From Methylobacterium jeotgali (GTDB taxonomy: Bacteria > Pseudomonadota > Alphaproteobacteria > Rhizobiales > Beijerinckiaceae): 35,208 nt of DNA. The notes beneath the pieces were generated by a model. That model was not told where the DNA came from and ran no database searches. It was given only the letters and a program-made list of their open reading frames with translations. The stretch's first letter is position 1; each line of letters begins with the position of its first letter. This document shows, piece after piece, positions 1 to 7,930 of the stretch. The translations under genes and the position numbers were made by a program. The stretch spans positions 1-35,208 of the forward strand of contig NZ_BPQR01000005.1 of assembly GCF_022179345.1 (NCBI RefSeq), read 5' to 3'.

Positions 1-618
1 ATCGCACGCGCGCAGATGCGCGCCGAGATCGGCGGCATCTGCGCGCGTGCGATGCAGGAGCTCGGCTATCTCGGCGCCGGCACCATCGAGTTCCTCTACG
101 AGGACGGGCGCTTCTACTTCATCGAGATGAACACTCGGATCCAGGTGGAGCACCCCGTCACCGAGATGATCACCGGCATCGACCTCGTGAACGAGCAGAT
201 CCGGGTCGCGGCCGGCGGCTCGCTCTCGGTCCGCCAGGAGGACATCCGCGTCGAGGGTCACGCCATCGAGTGCCGCATCAACGCCGAGCATCCGGCGACC
301 TTCCGGCCGTCGCCGGGGCAGATCACCTACTGGCATCCGCCGGGCGGACTGGGGGTGCGGGTCGATTCGGCGGCCTTCCAGGGCTACCGTATTCCACCGA
401 ACTACGATTCGCTGATCGGCAAGCTCATCGTCCACGGCCGCACCCGCAACGAGTGCCTGATGCGCCTGCGCCGGGCGCTCGACGAGTTCGTGGTCGACGG
501 CGTCGACACCACCCTGCCGTTGTTCCGGACACTCGTGCGCAACGCCGACGTCCAGAACGGTCTCTACGACATCCACTGGCTGGAGAAGTTCCTGGCCGCG
601 GGGGGCCTGGAGGCCTGA
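1..618 (+). CDS. accC: Acetyl-CoA carboxylase biotin carboxylase subunit, C-terminal part
   Basis: The reading frame is open from the first base, so the gene begins upstream; about 205 C-terminal residues are present. Biotin carboxylase uses ATP and bicarbonate to carboxylate biotin on the AccB carrier, the first step of malonyl-CoA formation for fatty acid synthesis in the cytoplasm. Visible family marks are the end of the ATP-grasp domain with IEFLYEDGRFYFIEMNTR followed by QVEHPVTE (the Glu/Asn/Arg/His set that binds metal and bicarbonate), then the C-terminal biotin carboxylase domain (GHAIECRINAE, PPNYDSLIGKLI). It ends with TGA, 15 bases before the convergent methyltransferase gene. Propionyl- or pyruvate-carboxylase subunits share these motifs, but termination soon after the carboxylase domain, with no biotinyl domain, favours AccC. 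Confidence 0.93.
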   Translation: MARAQMRAEIGGICARAMQELGYLGAGTIEFLYEDGRFYFIEMNTRIQVEHPVTEMITGIDLVNEQIRVAAGGSLSVRQEDIRVEGHAIECRINAEHPATFRPSPGQITYWHPPGGLGVRVDSAAFQGYRIPPNYDSLIGKLIVHGRTRNECLMRLRRALDEFVVDGVDTTLPLFRTLVRNADVQNGLYDIHWLEKFLAAGGLEA

Positions 619-633
619 GGGCTTCCCGGCCGC

Positions 634-1179
634 TCAGACCTTCGGCTTCTGCGAGATCGCCCAGACGACGATCGGGAAGTCCGGCTCGTTCTCGAGGCTG
701 TGCAGGCCCTCGACGTAGTCGGCCCAGCGCTCGTAGTTGGCGTTGATGCAGGCGCGGTTGCCCCAGCTGTCGACGTAGGTGGCGTCCCGGTCGAAGCCGG
801 CTTCCTCGAGGAAGTACAGCATCCCGACCGGCGTCCAGCGCGAGCAGTCGACCGGGTGGTTGTGGATCTTGAGCAGGAACGGCGTCGTGATCACGAAGTA
901 GCCGCCGGGCTTGAGCATCCGCCAGACGTTGCGCGCCGCCCGGTAGGGGTAGGTCAGGTGCTCGAACACCTGCTCGGCGAAGATCACGTCGTAGAGCCGG
1001 TCGTGGTCGATCTCCCGGCAGATGTCGAACTGCGGGTAGTGCAGCTCGCGGAAGGTGCGCCAGGGAAAGCGCGACCAGTGGTTGCCCGACAGCTCCAGCG
1101 CGTCGAGGCTGCCGTGGTCGAGCTGACGGATCACGTGGTCCGTCCGCTGGTTCATGACGATGCGCGCCCAGTCGGCCAT
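634..1179 (-). CDS. SAM-dependent class I methyltransferase (Methyltransf_11-like)
   Basis: Protein of 181 residues. The central part has the late half of a class I methyltransferase fold: an acidic strand YDVIFAEQVFEHL followed by RNVWRMLKPGGYFVITTPFL, the post-motif pattern of Methyltransf_11 proteins. The N-terminal glycine-rich SAM loop is degenerate here (LDALELSGN), so this is a short divergent member. The start has a strong AGGAGGG ribosome site about 8 bases upstream. It is the last gene of a minus-strand run headed by flbT and lies 25 bases after the next methyltransferase. Context suggests methylation of a sugar or other group in a surface glycan, possibly on flagellin; the substrate is not readable from sequence. 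Confidence 0.75.
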   Translation of the reverse strand: MADWARIVMNQRTDHVIRQLDHGSLDALELSGNHWSRFPWRTFRELHYPQFDICREIDHDRLYDVIFAEQVFEHLTYPYRAARNVWRMLKPGGYFVITTPFLLKIHNHPVDCSRWTPVGMLYFLEEAGFDRDATYVDSWGNRACINANYERWADYVEGLHSLENEPDFPIVVWAISQKPKV

Positions 1180-1204
1180 GGCCCGCCCTCCTGTGATCGG
1201 ATGT

Positions 1205-1786
1205 CTATCGAGCGCGGGTGAAGAGCAGGCCGGTGCGGGCGAGGTAGGCCGCGCCGTCCTCCTGCGCCAGCGCCCGGACGCGGTTGGTGTCCGCCACCGC
1301 GCAGTTGTAGCCGGCCCGCGAGATCACCTCGATCCAGTAGCCGGCGTCCTTGCAGTTGACGTGGTGGTAGCCGTGCTGGCCCGGCAGGGCGTGGGTCATC
1401 AGGATGACCTTGCCGCAGGCGAGCGAGCGCACGAAGTTGTCGAGGTAGCGCTCCTCGACATGCTCGGCGACCTCCTGGCACCAGACGAGGTCGACGGCGC
1501 TCACCACCGGCGCCCTGGTGAAGTCGACCTGCACGGTGGGGAAGACGTTGTCGTGGATGTTGCGGGTCAGGCCGTCGCAAGCGATGGCCGCGACGCCGTG
1601 CCGGTGGAACAGCGCCGCCGTGTGCCCCTGGCCCGAGCCGAGATCGAGCATCGAGCGCAGGGCGAAGCGCTCGACGAGATGGCGCACCACGGTGGGCGCG
1701 AAGGAGTAGGGGTCGCCGTGGTCCGCATTGCCGCCGAGATGCGGCGTCTCCGGAACCTCGATCGAGACGATGCCCTGATATTCCAT
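1205..1786 (-). CDS. SAM-dependent methyltransferase
   Basis: Protein of 193 residues with a clear class I methyltransferase core: SAM-binding loop MLDLGSGQGHTAALF near residue 45, an acidic end of strand 2 (IACDG), then VDLVWCQEVAEHVEERYLDNFVRSL and a strand KVILMTHALPG. HHVNCKDAGYWIEVI near the C terminus resembles the tail of glycan and small-molecule methyltransferases. It sits between another methyltransferase (25 bases downstream) and a glycosyltransferase (38 bases upstream), all on the minus strand, consistent with one transcript. A role in modifying a glycan is inferred only from these neighbours. Confidence 0.8.
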   Translation of the reverse strand: MEYQGIVSIEVPETPHLGGNADHGDPYSFAPTVVRHLVERFALRSMLDLGSGQGHTAALFHRHGVAAIACDGLTRNIHDNVFPTVQVDFTRAPVVSAVDLVWCQEVAEHVEERYLDNFVRSLACGKVILMTHALPGQHGYHHVNCKDAGYWIEVISRAGYNCAVADTNRVRALAQEDGAAYLARTGLLFTRAR

Positions 1787-1824
1787 GGTCCGACGGTCCC
1801 GGATGCGTGAATGGGTTTGCCGGC

Positions 1825-2709
1825 TCAGGCGGCGGCGAGGCGGGCCTGCGCGGCCGCCTCCTGGGACTCGCGCAGCCAGGCGATCTCGTCGGCCGCCGCC
1901 CTGAACTCGATCTCGAGCTTGCGCAGGTCGACGGGGCCGCCCTCCCGCACGCTCGTCTTCCAGAGGTCGAAGACGCCGGGGGTGCCGATCGCGGCGAGCT
2001 GCGCGAAATAGGCGCCGGCGATGGTGGCGTAGATATCGACCACGCGCTGTGCTTCCGCGGAGCCGCGCTTGCGTCCGTGATCGTGGAGAACCTTCGGTCC
2101 CCGGATGAGGGCGCCCGTGTAGCCCGCCCGAGAGGCGAGGTAGGCCGTCATGATGTCATTGCTCTCGTGGACGCCGACGTGGCGGATGCCGCCGGTCGCC
2201 TCGAGGACCTCACGAAGGAAGAACATGTTCGCACCTTGAATGGTACCGGGTGCGACGAGGCTGCGGGGCGGAATGATGACCTTGTCGGGGAAGGGCCACC
2301 AGGCGGTGTTGGCGATCCTCGGGTCGTCGTCGTGATTGACGAGGCCGACCTCGCCCATGCCGTACTGGAAGAGGCGCGGGTCGAAGCGGTGAAGCAGGGC
2401 CTCCAGATAGTCTTCGGCGACGTAGCAGTCGTCGTCGGTGAAGACGATCAGCTCGCCCTCGCTCATCGAGAGGCCGACGTTCTGGGCGTGGGCGAAGCCC
2501 GGCGCCTCGGCCATCGCCGTCTTGACGGGGAAGGGGCTGCGCGCCGCGTAGGCCTCGATCACCGCCGCCGTCTCGTCGTCGGGCGCCGACCCGACGAGCA
2601 CCAGTTCCGCCCCGAACCGCCGCATCGGCTCGATGGGGAAGCGCCGGAGCGTCTCGGTGAGCTGGGCCGCGCGCCGGTAGGTCGCGATGATGATCGAGAT
2701 CTTGAGCAT
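1825..2709 (-). CDS. Family 2 glycosyltransferase
   Basis: Predicted inverting GT-A glycosyltransferase of 294 residues. It begins MLKISIIIATYRRAAQL, the usual first strand of family 2 enzymes, and has the nucleotide-sugar and metal motif as IVFTDDDCYV near residue 90. The open frame extends 33 codons further upstream, but that part is compositionally unlike a protein and would overlap the next gene; the ATG at 2709 places the conserved strand at residue 3. No membrane helix is evident. It lies 38 bases downstream of another glycosyltransferase in the flbT-led run, so a role in building a flagellar or surface glycan is likely but unproven. Confidence 0.85.
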   Translation of the reverse strand: MLKISIIIATYRRAAQLTETLRRFPIEPMRRFGAELVLVGSAPDDETAAVIEAYAARSPFPVKTAMAEAPGFAHAQNVGLSMSEGELIVFTDDDCYVAEDYLEALLHRFDPRLFQYGMGEVGLVNHDDDPRIANTAWWPFPDKVIIPPRSLVAPGTIQGANMFFLREVLEATGGIRHVGVHESNDIMTAYLASRAGYTGALIRGPKVLHDHGRKRGSAEAQRVVDIYATIAGAYFAQLAAIGTPGVFDLWKTSVREGGPVDLRKLEIEFRAAADEIAWLRESQEAAAQARLAAA

Positions 2710-2747
2710 GGGTCCGTCCCGCGCCGCGTTCTCCTGGGGAGACGCCG

Positions 2748-3404
2748 TCAGAGGGTGAAGGTCTGCTGGCCGAGATGGCCGAGCTTCTTGCTCAGGATCG
2801 GGTCGCACCAGATCCGGTAGCCGAGGGCGCGCACGCGGTCGGAGAAGTCGTAATCCTCGCCGACGATCTGGCCGGACTCCTCGCAGGTGCGGAAGCGGAA
2901 ATAGGGGGCCTTCAGCTTCTGGAAGACGCTCATGCGGATCAGGAGGCAGCCGGTGGGGATGCGCGCCATCTCCACAAGGCCGGGCGGCGCGTCAGCGGGC
3001 TGCTCGGGCATGAAGTCGCCGAGGAAGGTCAGGGGGGGCGTGCGCCGCGAGTAGGTGGCGCCGATCACGTCCTGCTCGCGCACCAGGAGCCGCAGCAGCG
3101 TGTCGGGCGGGAAGGTCATGTCGCTGTCGACGAAGAACACGTAGTCGGCGCCGGCCTCCTGGGCCATCTTGATGCCGTTGTTGCGCGCCTCGGCGACGAT
3201 CGAGGACCGGCAGGTGATGATGATGAGCGGCAGCTCGTTGAGGTTGTAGCACATCGTCGCCAGCGACATGCAGAAGTCCGCGTGGACCTGGGAGCCGGAG
3301 GGGACCGCGATCGCCACGCTCGGCAGCTTGGCCGGCATCGCGGAGGGCACGTGCAGCGGCGTCGCGAGAGCGGAGGCCGCGTGGAGGTTCGGATCGGAGA
3401 GCAT
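2748..3404 (-). CDS. Glycosyltransferase, GT-A fold
   Basis: Protein of 218 residues starting at ATG 3404, 8 bases after the flbT stop. The longer upstream open frame overlaps flbT and is a shadow. The fold is recognisable from SVAIAVPSGSQVHADFC, a strand LPLIIITCRSSIVAEARNNGI, the metal-binding DSD in YVFFVDSDMTFPPDTL, and a late EDYDFSDRVRALGYRIWCDP stretch that supplies the acidic catalytic region of GT-A enzymes. Similar proteins occur in alphaproteobacterial phage-like and surface-glycan loci. Tight packing after flbT suggests co-expression with flagellar genes. Acceptor and sugar are unknown. Confidence 0.8.
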   Translation of the reverse strand: MLSDPNLHAASALATPLHVPSAMPAKLPSVAIAVPSGSQVHADFCMSLATMCYNLNELPLIIITCRSSIVAEARNNGIKMAQEAGADYVFFVDSDMTFPPDTLLRLLVREQDVIGATYSRRTPPLTFLGDFMPEQPADAPPGLVEMARIPTGCLLIRMSVFQKLKAPYFRFRTCEESGQIVGEDYDFSDRVRALGYRIWCDPILSKKLGHLGQQTFTL

Positions 3405-3412
3405 GGGGTGTC

Positions 3413-3838
3413 TCAGGCGGTTGCGGTGGCGAGAGGAGCTTGCGGGTGATCTTGCAGCAGGCGCTCTTGCAGGGAGCGCTCGTAGGCCACGAGCTCGCGC
3501 CCGCGCTTGATGGCGCGGTGGTAGTTGCCGGCCGCAAGCTCGTCCTGGATCGCGGCGATGCGGGGCCCGGTGCTCGGCACGGCCCGCATGAGCTCCGTGG
3601 CTTGGCGGACGAAGAGGTCCTCGGCCTCGATCGGGTTGTCGGCGAGGTAGATGAGCTGCAGCGTCACGCAGAGCCGCTTGCAGGCGGTGTCCGCCTCGGC
3701 CTCGGTGATGATCTCGCTCTCGCGCAGGAACTTGCACTGCGTCTCGACGAGGAAGCTCGCGCTGCGCTCGCCGTTGCGGATGGCGGCGCCGTTGATGATC
3801 AGGCGCTCGAAGGGCTTCAGGGTGATCTTGAGCGGCAT
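3413..3838 (-). CDS. flbT: Flagellin post-transcriptional regulator FlbT
   Basis: Protein of 141 residues matching FlbT in length and pattern: MPLKITLKPFERLIINGAAI, then RLCVTLQLIYLADNP and a helical C terminus with FVRQATELMRAVPS. In Caulobacter and relatives FlbT binds the flagellin mRNA leader and represses or tunes flagellin synthesis until the hook is built. ATG 3838 is preferred to the upstream in-frame starts because conserved sequence begins there. It is transcribed away from the flagellin genes, with 207 bases between, and heads a minus-strand run of two glycosyltransferases and two methyltransferases. Its usual partner flaF is not in the window. Confidence 0.9.
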   Translation of the reverse strand: MPLKITLKPFERLIINGAAIRNGERSASFLVETQCKFLRESEIITEAEADTACKRLCVTLQLIYLADNPIEAEDLFVRQATELMRAVPSTGPRIAAIQDELAAGNYHRAIKRGRELVAYERSLQERLLQDHPQAPLATATA

Positions 3839-4045
3839 CGGCCCTCGGGCTCCATCCCGGCACAGATGTGCGCCGGCAGGAGTTAACGGGCTCTTAAGCA
3901 TACGCGCCGGATTCTCGGGGTGATCGCCCAAACCCGACGATGACCGGGTGATTGGAGGATCGATTTAAAACCTCGGTAAGACGGCGGAACCTAGCGTCGG
4001 ACATCGCCAAAAACGGCGGTTCACCCGATCAATAGGATCTTCGTC

Positions 4046-5245
4046 ATGTCTTCCGGAGTTACCCTTTCCGCCGCGACCCGCCAGAACCTGCTCTCGCTGC
4101 AGGATACCGCGGGCCTGACCTCGACCACCCAGAACCGCCTCGCCACGGGCAAGAAGGTCAACTCGGCCCTCGACAGCCCGCTGAACTTCTTCACCTCGCA
4201 GTCGCTGAACAGCCGCTCGAAGGACATCTCGAGCCTGCTCGACGGCATCTCCAACGGCGTCCAGGCGATCCAGGCCGCCAACCAGGGCATCACCTCGATC
4301 CAGAAGGTCGTCGATCAGGCGAAGTCCCTGGCGAGCCAGGCTCTCGCGACCCAGGTGACGACGAACGGCACGGCGACGAGCTCGGCCTCGGCCCTGACCT
4401 CGACCTCGGTCGTCAACTTCTTTGTCAACGGCGCCGCTGTCTCGGCCTCGGGCTTCACCTCGGCCTCGACCGTCACCGACCTCGTCAACGCCCTGAACTC
4501 CGCCTCGAACGCCCAGGGCGTCGGCAATGCCTTCACCCTCGATTCGACGGGCAAGAAGGTGGTCATCGCGGCCTCGGCCGACATCGAGTTCGCCGACACG
4601 GCGAGCCAGGTTCTGCTCGGCTTCTCGGCCGGCACCGGCACCGGCCCGACCTACGGCACGGCCTCCGCCGCCGGCACCTCGAGCGAGATCACCGTCTCGG
4701 GCGTGACGCAGCGCGCTTCGCTGGCTCAGCAGTACAACAACCTGCTCACCCAGATCACCCAGCTCGCGGGTGATGCGAGCTTCAACGGCGTGAACCTGAT
4801 CGCGGGCAAGAACAACGACCTGACGATCAACTTCAACCCCAAGGGCAACTCCAACCTCACCGTCGCGTCCTCGGACGAGACCGCCGCCGGCCTCGGCCTC
4901 AACGCGGTCACGAACAAGGACGGCGCCAGCTCGACCATCGGCAAGGGCAACTTCCTGCTCAATGGCGACATCAACACCACGATGAAGACCCTCAACGCCG
5001 CCTCCGACAAGCTCAAGGCGGACTCGACGACGCTGGGCTCGAACCTCTCGGTGGTGCAGAACCGCCAGGACTTCTCGAAGCAGCTCGCCAACATCCTCGA
5101 CACGGGCGCGGCGAACCTGACGAACGCCGACCTCAACGAGGAGGCGGCCAACTCCCAGGCGCTGTCGACCCGCCAGAGCCTCGGCATCTCGGCCCTGTCG
5201 CTCGCCAACCAGGCTCAGCAGAGCATCCTTCAGCTCCTGCGCTGA
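4046..5245 (+). CDS. fliC: Flagellin, first tandem copy
   Basis: Flagellin filament subunit of 399 residues, exported by the flagellar type III system. The N-terminal D0/D1 helices are plain (ATRQNLLSLQDTAGL, NRLATGKKVNSALDSPLNFF, and the GISNGVQAIQAANQGI stretch), as is the C-terminal coiled part ending NSQALSTRQSLGISALSLAN and then QAQQSILQLLR. The central domain (about residues 105-300) is rich in Ser, Thr and Ala, which would suit O-glycosylation. There are no cysteines. An AGGAT ribosome site precedes the ATG. A second flagellin of the same length follows 189 bases later and is roughly nine-tenths identical by eye. Confidence 0.96.
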   Translation: MSSGVTLSAATRQNLLSLQDTAGLTSTTQNRLATGKKVNSALDSPLNFFTSQSLNSRSKDISSLLDGISNGVQAIQAANQGITSIQKVVDQAKSLASQALATQVTTNGTATSSASALTSTSVVNFFVNGAAVSASGFTSASTVTDLVNALNSASNAQGVGNAFTLDSTGKKVVIAASADIEFADTASQVLLGFSAGTGTGPTYGTASAAGTSSEITVSGVTQRASLAQQYNNLLTQITQLAGDASFNGVNLIAGKNNDLTINFNPKGNSNLTVASSDETAAGLGLNAVTNKDGASSTIGKGNFLLNGDINTTMKTLNAASDKLKADSTTLGSNLSVVQNRQDFSKQLANILDTGAANLTNADLNEEAANSQALSTRQSLGISALSLANQAQQSILQLLR

Positions 5246-5271
5246 GCGCTCTCAACTATCATCGAAAGGAG

Positions 5272-5298
5272 CGGCCGGACGAAAGTCCGGCCGTTCTC
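5272..5298 (+). terminator. Intrinsic terminator after first flagellin
   Basis: Nine-base arms CGGCCGGAC and GTCCGGCCG enclose a GAAA tetraloop and are followed by a T-rich tract (GTTCTCGTT). It begins 26 bases after the flagellin stop. The T tract is interrupted, but the stem and GNRA loop are strong. It implies the second flagellin has its own promoter. Confidence 0.8.
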
Positions 5299-5434
5299 GT
5301 TCGTGCGGGCCGCCACGCTCAGAACGACGTGGTTAGCGCCCTGCTAGCGTAACGAATTCTCAACCAAGTCACGTTAACCCTGATCCTCAACGTACTCTGT
5401 TCCCGCGCATCGGGACCGTTGAGGAGCCGCACTC

Positions 5435-6634
5435 ATGTCGTCCGAGGTCACGCTCTCCGCCGCGACCCGCCAGAACCTGCTCTCGCTGCAGGACACCGCG
5501 GGCCTCACGGCCACCACCCAGAACCGCCTCGCCACGGGCAAGAAGGTCAACTCGGCCCTCGACAACCCGCTGAACTTCTTCACCTCGCAGTCGCTCACCG
5601 GCCGCTCGAAGGACATCAGCACGCTGCTCGACGGCATCTCGAACGGCATCCAGACGATCCAGGCCGCCAACCAGGGCATCACCTCGATCCAGAAGCTGGT
5701 CGATCAGGCGAAGTCGCTCACCAGCCAGGCGCTCGCGACGCAGATCACCACCAACGGCACGGCGACGAGCTCGGCCTCGGCCCTGACCTCGACCTCGGTC
5801 GTCAACTTCTACGTCAACGGCACCGCCGTCTCGGCCTCGGGCTTCACCTCGGCCTCGACCGTCACCGACCTCGTCAACGCCCTGAACTCCGCCTCGAACG
5901 CCCAGGGCGTCGGCAATGCCTTCACCATCGACTCGAGCGGCAAGAAGGTGGTCATCGCGGCCTCGGCCGACATCGAGTTCGCCGACACGGCGAGCCAGGT
6001 TCTGCTCGGCTTCTCGGCCGGCACCGGCACCGGCCCGACCTACGGCACGGCCTCCGCCGCCGGCACCTCGAGCGAGATCACCGTCTCCGGCGTCAACCAG
6101 CGCGCCTCGCTCGCGGCCCAGTACAACAACCTCCTGACCCAGATCACCCAGCTCGCCAACGACGCGAGCTTTAACGGCGTGAACCTGATCGCGGGCAAGA
6201 ACAACGACCTGACGATCAACTTCAACCCCAAGGGCAACTCCAACCTCACCGTCGCGTCCTCGGACGAGACCGCCGCCGGCCTCGGCCTCAACGCGGTCAC
6301 GAACAAGGGCGGCAGCGCCTCCACGCTGGGCCGCGGATTCTTCCTGCTCAACGCCGACATCACCGCCACGGTGAAGACCCTGAGCGCGGCCTCCGACCAG
6401 CTCAAGGCGGACTCGACGACGCTGGGCTCGAACCTCTCGGTGGTGCAGAACCGCCAGGATTTCTCGAAGCAGCTCGCCAACATCCTCGACACGGGCGCGG
6501 CGAACCTGACGAACGCCGACCTCAACGAGGAGGCGGCCAACTCCCAGGCGCTGTCGACCCGCCAGAGCCTCGGCATCTCGGCCCTGTCGCTCGCCAACAC
6601 CGCCCAGCAGAGCATCCTCCAGCTCCTGCGCTGA
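5435..6634 (+). CDS. fliC: Flagellin, second tandem copy
   Basis: Second flagellin of 399 residues, collinear with the first copy without gaps. Differences are mainly conservative (for example Gly4 to Glu, Ser44 to Asn, Phe125 to Tyr) and cluster around residues 290-325. Long stretches of DNA in the central and 3' thirds are identical including third codon positions, whereas the 5' leader (5246-5434) is unlike that of the first copy. GAGGAG precedes the ATG at good spacing. Paralogous flagellins commonly build a mixed filament or are expressed under different conditions; which holds here cannot be told. Confidence 0.96.
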   Translation: MSSEVTLSAATRQNLLSLQDTAGLTATTQNRLATGKKVNSALDNPLNFFTSQSLTGRSKDISTLLDGISNGIQTIQAANQGITSIQKLVDQAKSLTSQALATQITTNGTATSSASALTSTSVVNFYVNGTAVSASGFTSASTVTDLVNALNSASNAQGVGNAFTIDSSGKKVVIAASADIEFADTASQVLLGFSAGTGTGPTYGTASAAGTSSEITVSGVNQRASLAAQYNNLLTQITQLANDASFNGVNLIAGKNNDLTINFNPKGNSNLTVASSDETAAGLGLNAVTNKGGSASTLGRGFFLLNADITATVKTLSAASDQLKADSTTLGSNLSVVQNRQDFSKQLANILDTGAANLTNADLNEEAANSQALSTRQSLGISALSLANTAQQSILQLLR

Positions 6635-6665
6635 GGCCCGGGAACGGCTCGAACACGACGAACTC

Positions 6666-6690
6666 GGGGGCGGCGTCGGCCGCCCCCTTC
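6666..6690 (+). terminator. Likely intrinsic terminator after second flagellin
   Basis: A nine-base perfect stem, GGGGGCGGC and GCCGCCCCC around a GTCG loop, starts 31 bases after the flagellin stop. Only TTC follows, so the U-tract is poor; some read-through into the following glycosyltransferase gene is plausible. Confidence 0.6.
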
Positions 6691-6717
6691 GCGCCTCCGC
6701 GAGGGAAGGTCCAACCG

Positions 6718-7458
6718 ATGCAGATCGCCGTCGTCACGCCCTACTACAAGGAAGACATCGGCGACATCCGCCAGGCCCACGAGAGCGTGCTCGCGCAGGA
6801 TCTGCCCTGCCGGCACGTCCTCGTCGCGGACGGCTTCCCGAAAGCCGAGATCGACGGCTGGGACTGCGAACACATCACGCTCCCCACAGCCCACCACGAC
6901 GCCGGCGACTTCGCCCGCGGCATGGGAGCGCTCCATGCGCTCAACGACGGCGCCGAGTTCGTCGCCTTCCTCGACGCGGACAACTGGCTGGCGCCGAACC
7001 ACGTCTCCAGCCTCGTCGAGACGGCGCTCGCCAACGGCACCGCCGTCACCACCTGCCGGCGGACCCTGCGCCGCCTCGACGGCAGCGTCCTCGACGCCAA
7101 CGATCCCGAGAGCGACGGCGAGCGCTTCGCCGACACCGGCACGATCCTGTTCCACAAGAGCATCATCGACATCATCAGCCTCTGGGCGATGATGCCGCGC
7201 AACGTCGGCTCGATCGGCGACCAGATCGTCTGGGCGGCGATCAAGGCGCGCCGCTACCCTTCCTCGAACACCGGCCTCGCGACCCTGAACTACCGCACCA
7301 AGTTCGCCGGCCACTATCAGGCCCGCGGGGAGACCCCGCCCTCCGGCACCGTCGGCATCGGCCACATCCAGGCCGGCAACCAGGCCTGGACCAGCCTCAA
7401 CGACCACCAGCGCCGCTGCATGCTCACCGGCTACGGCATGGTGGCGAACGCCCGCTGA
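6718..7458 (+). CDS. Family 2-type glycosyltransferase
   Basis: Protein of 246 residues with a GT-A glycosyltransferase pattern: MQIAVVTPYYKEDIGDIRQA at the N terminus, the metal/nucleotide-sugar motif FLDADNWLAPNHV near residue 85, and a later SIGDQIVWAAIKARRY region. No membrane segment is evident. A GAGGGAAGG ribosome site precedes the ATG. It lies 83 bases downstream of the second flagellin on the same strand, behind a weak terminator, so it is a good candidate for a flagellin glycosyltransferase. The assignment to flagellin is inferred from position alone. Confidence 0.83.
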   Translation: MQIAVVTPYYKEDIGDIRQAHESVLAQDLPCRHVLVADGFPKAEIDGWDCEHITLPTAHHDAGDFARGMGALHALNDGAEFVAFLDADNWLAPNHVSSLVETALANGTAVTTCRRTLRRLDGSVLDANDPESDGERFADTGTILFHKSIIDIISLWAMMPRNVGSIGDQIVWAAIKARRYPSSNTGLATLNYRTKFAGHYQARGETPPSGTVGIGHIQAGNQAWTSLNDHQRRCMLTGYGMVANAR

Positions 7459-7462
7459 CGCC

Positions 7463-7930
7463 TCAGGCGCCGAGCACCGAGACCACGATCTCCCGCCGGT
7501 GCGGGCGGTCGCGGTGCTCGATGAGGTAGATCCCCTGCCACGTCCCGAGAGCCAGGCGGCCGCCGACGAGCGGCACCGCGAGGCTCGCGTCGGTGAGCAT
7601 CGTGCGGATATGGGCGGGCATGTCGTCCGGTCCTTCCGCCCCGTGGACGTACGCCGCATGGCGCGGCGCGAGGCCGTCGAGCGCGGTCATCAGATCCGTC
7701 TGCACGTCCGGGTCGGCATTCTCCTGGATGGTCAGCGAGGCCGAGGTGTGCTGGCAAAACACCGTCACGAGCCCGTCGCGCAAGCCGCTCTCGCTCAAGA
7801 AATCCACAACCGGGCGGGTGATGTCGGTAAAGCCGCGCCCCATCGTGGCGACCTCGAAGCGGCCGGTGGCGAAGCGCCGGACCTCGCCGCGCGCCAGCGT
7901 CTCGACGGGGCCGATACGGGCGCCTCTCAT
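7463..7930 (-). CDS. yjbQ: YjbQ family protein (secondary thiamine-phosphate synthase, UPF0047)
   Basis: Protein of 155 residues. Family signatures are VTVFCQHTSASLTIQENADP and the C-terminal LGTWQGIYLIEHRDRPHRRE, including the conserved His, Thr and Glu residues of the UPF0047/YjbQ fold. Members can supply weak thiamine-phosphate synthase activity, though the physiological role is unclear. The ATG at 7930 overlaps the ligase stop as ATGA, implying translational coupling. The family is usually about 140 residues, so an internal ATG (MGRGFTD, residue 30) is an alternative start. It ends 4 bases from the convergent glycosyltransferase stop. Confidence 0.88.
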   Translation of the reverse strand: MRGARIGPVETLARGEVRRFATGRFEVATMGRGFTDITRPVVDFLSESGLRDGLVTVFCQHTSASLTIQENADPDVQTDLMTALDGLAPRHAAYVHGAEGPDDMPAHIRTMLTDASLAVPLVGGRLALGTWQGIYLIEHRDRPHRREIVVSVLGA

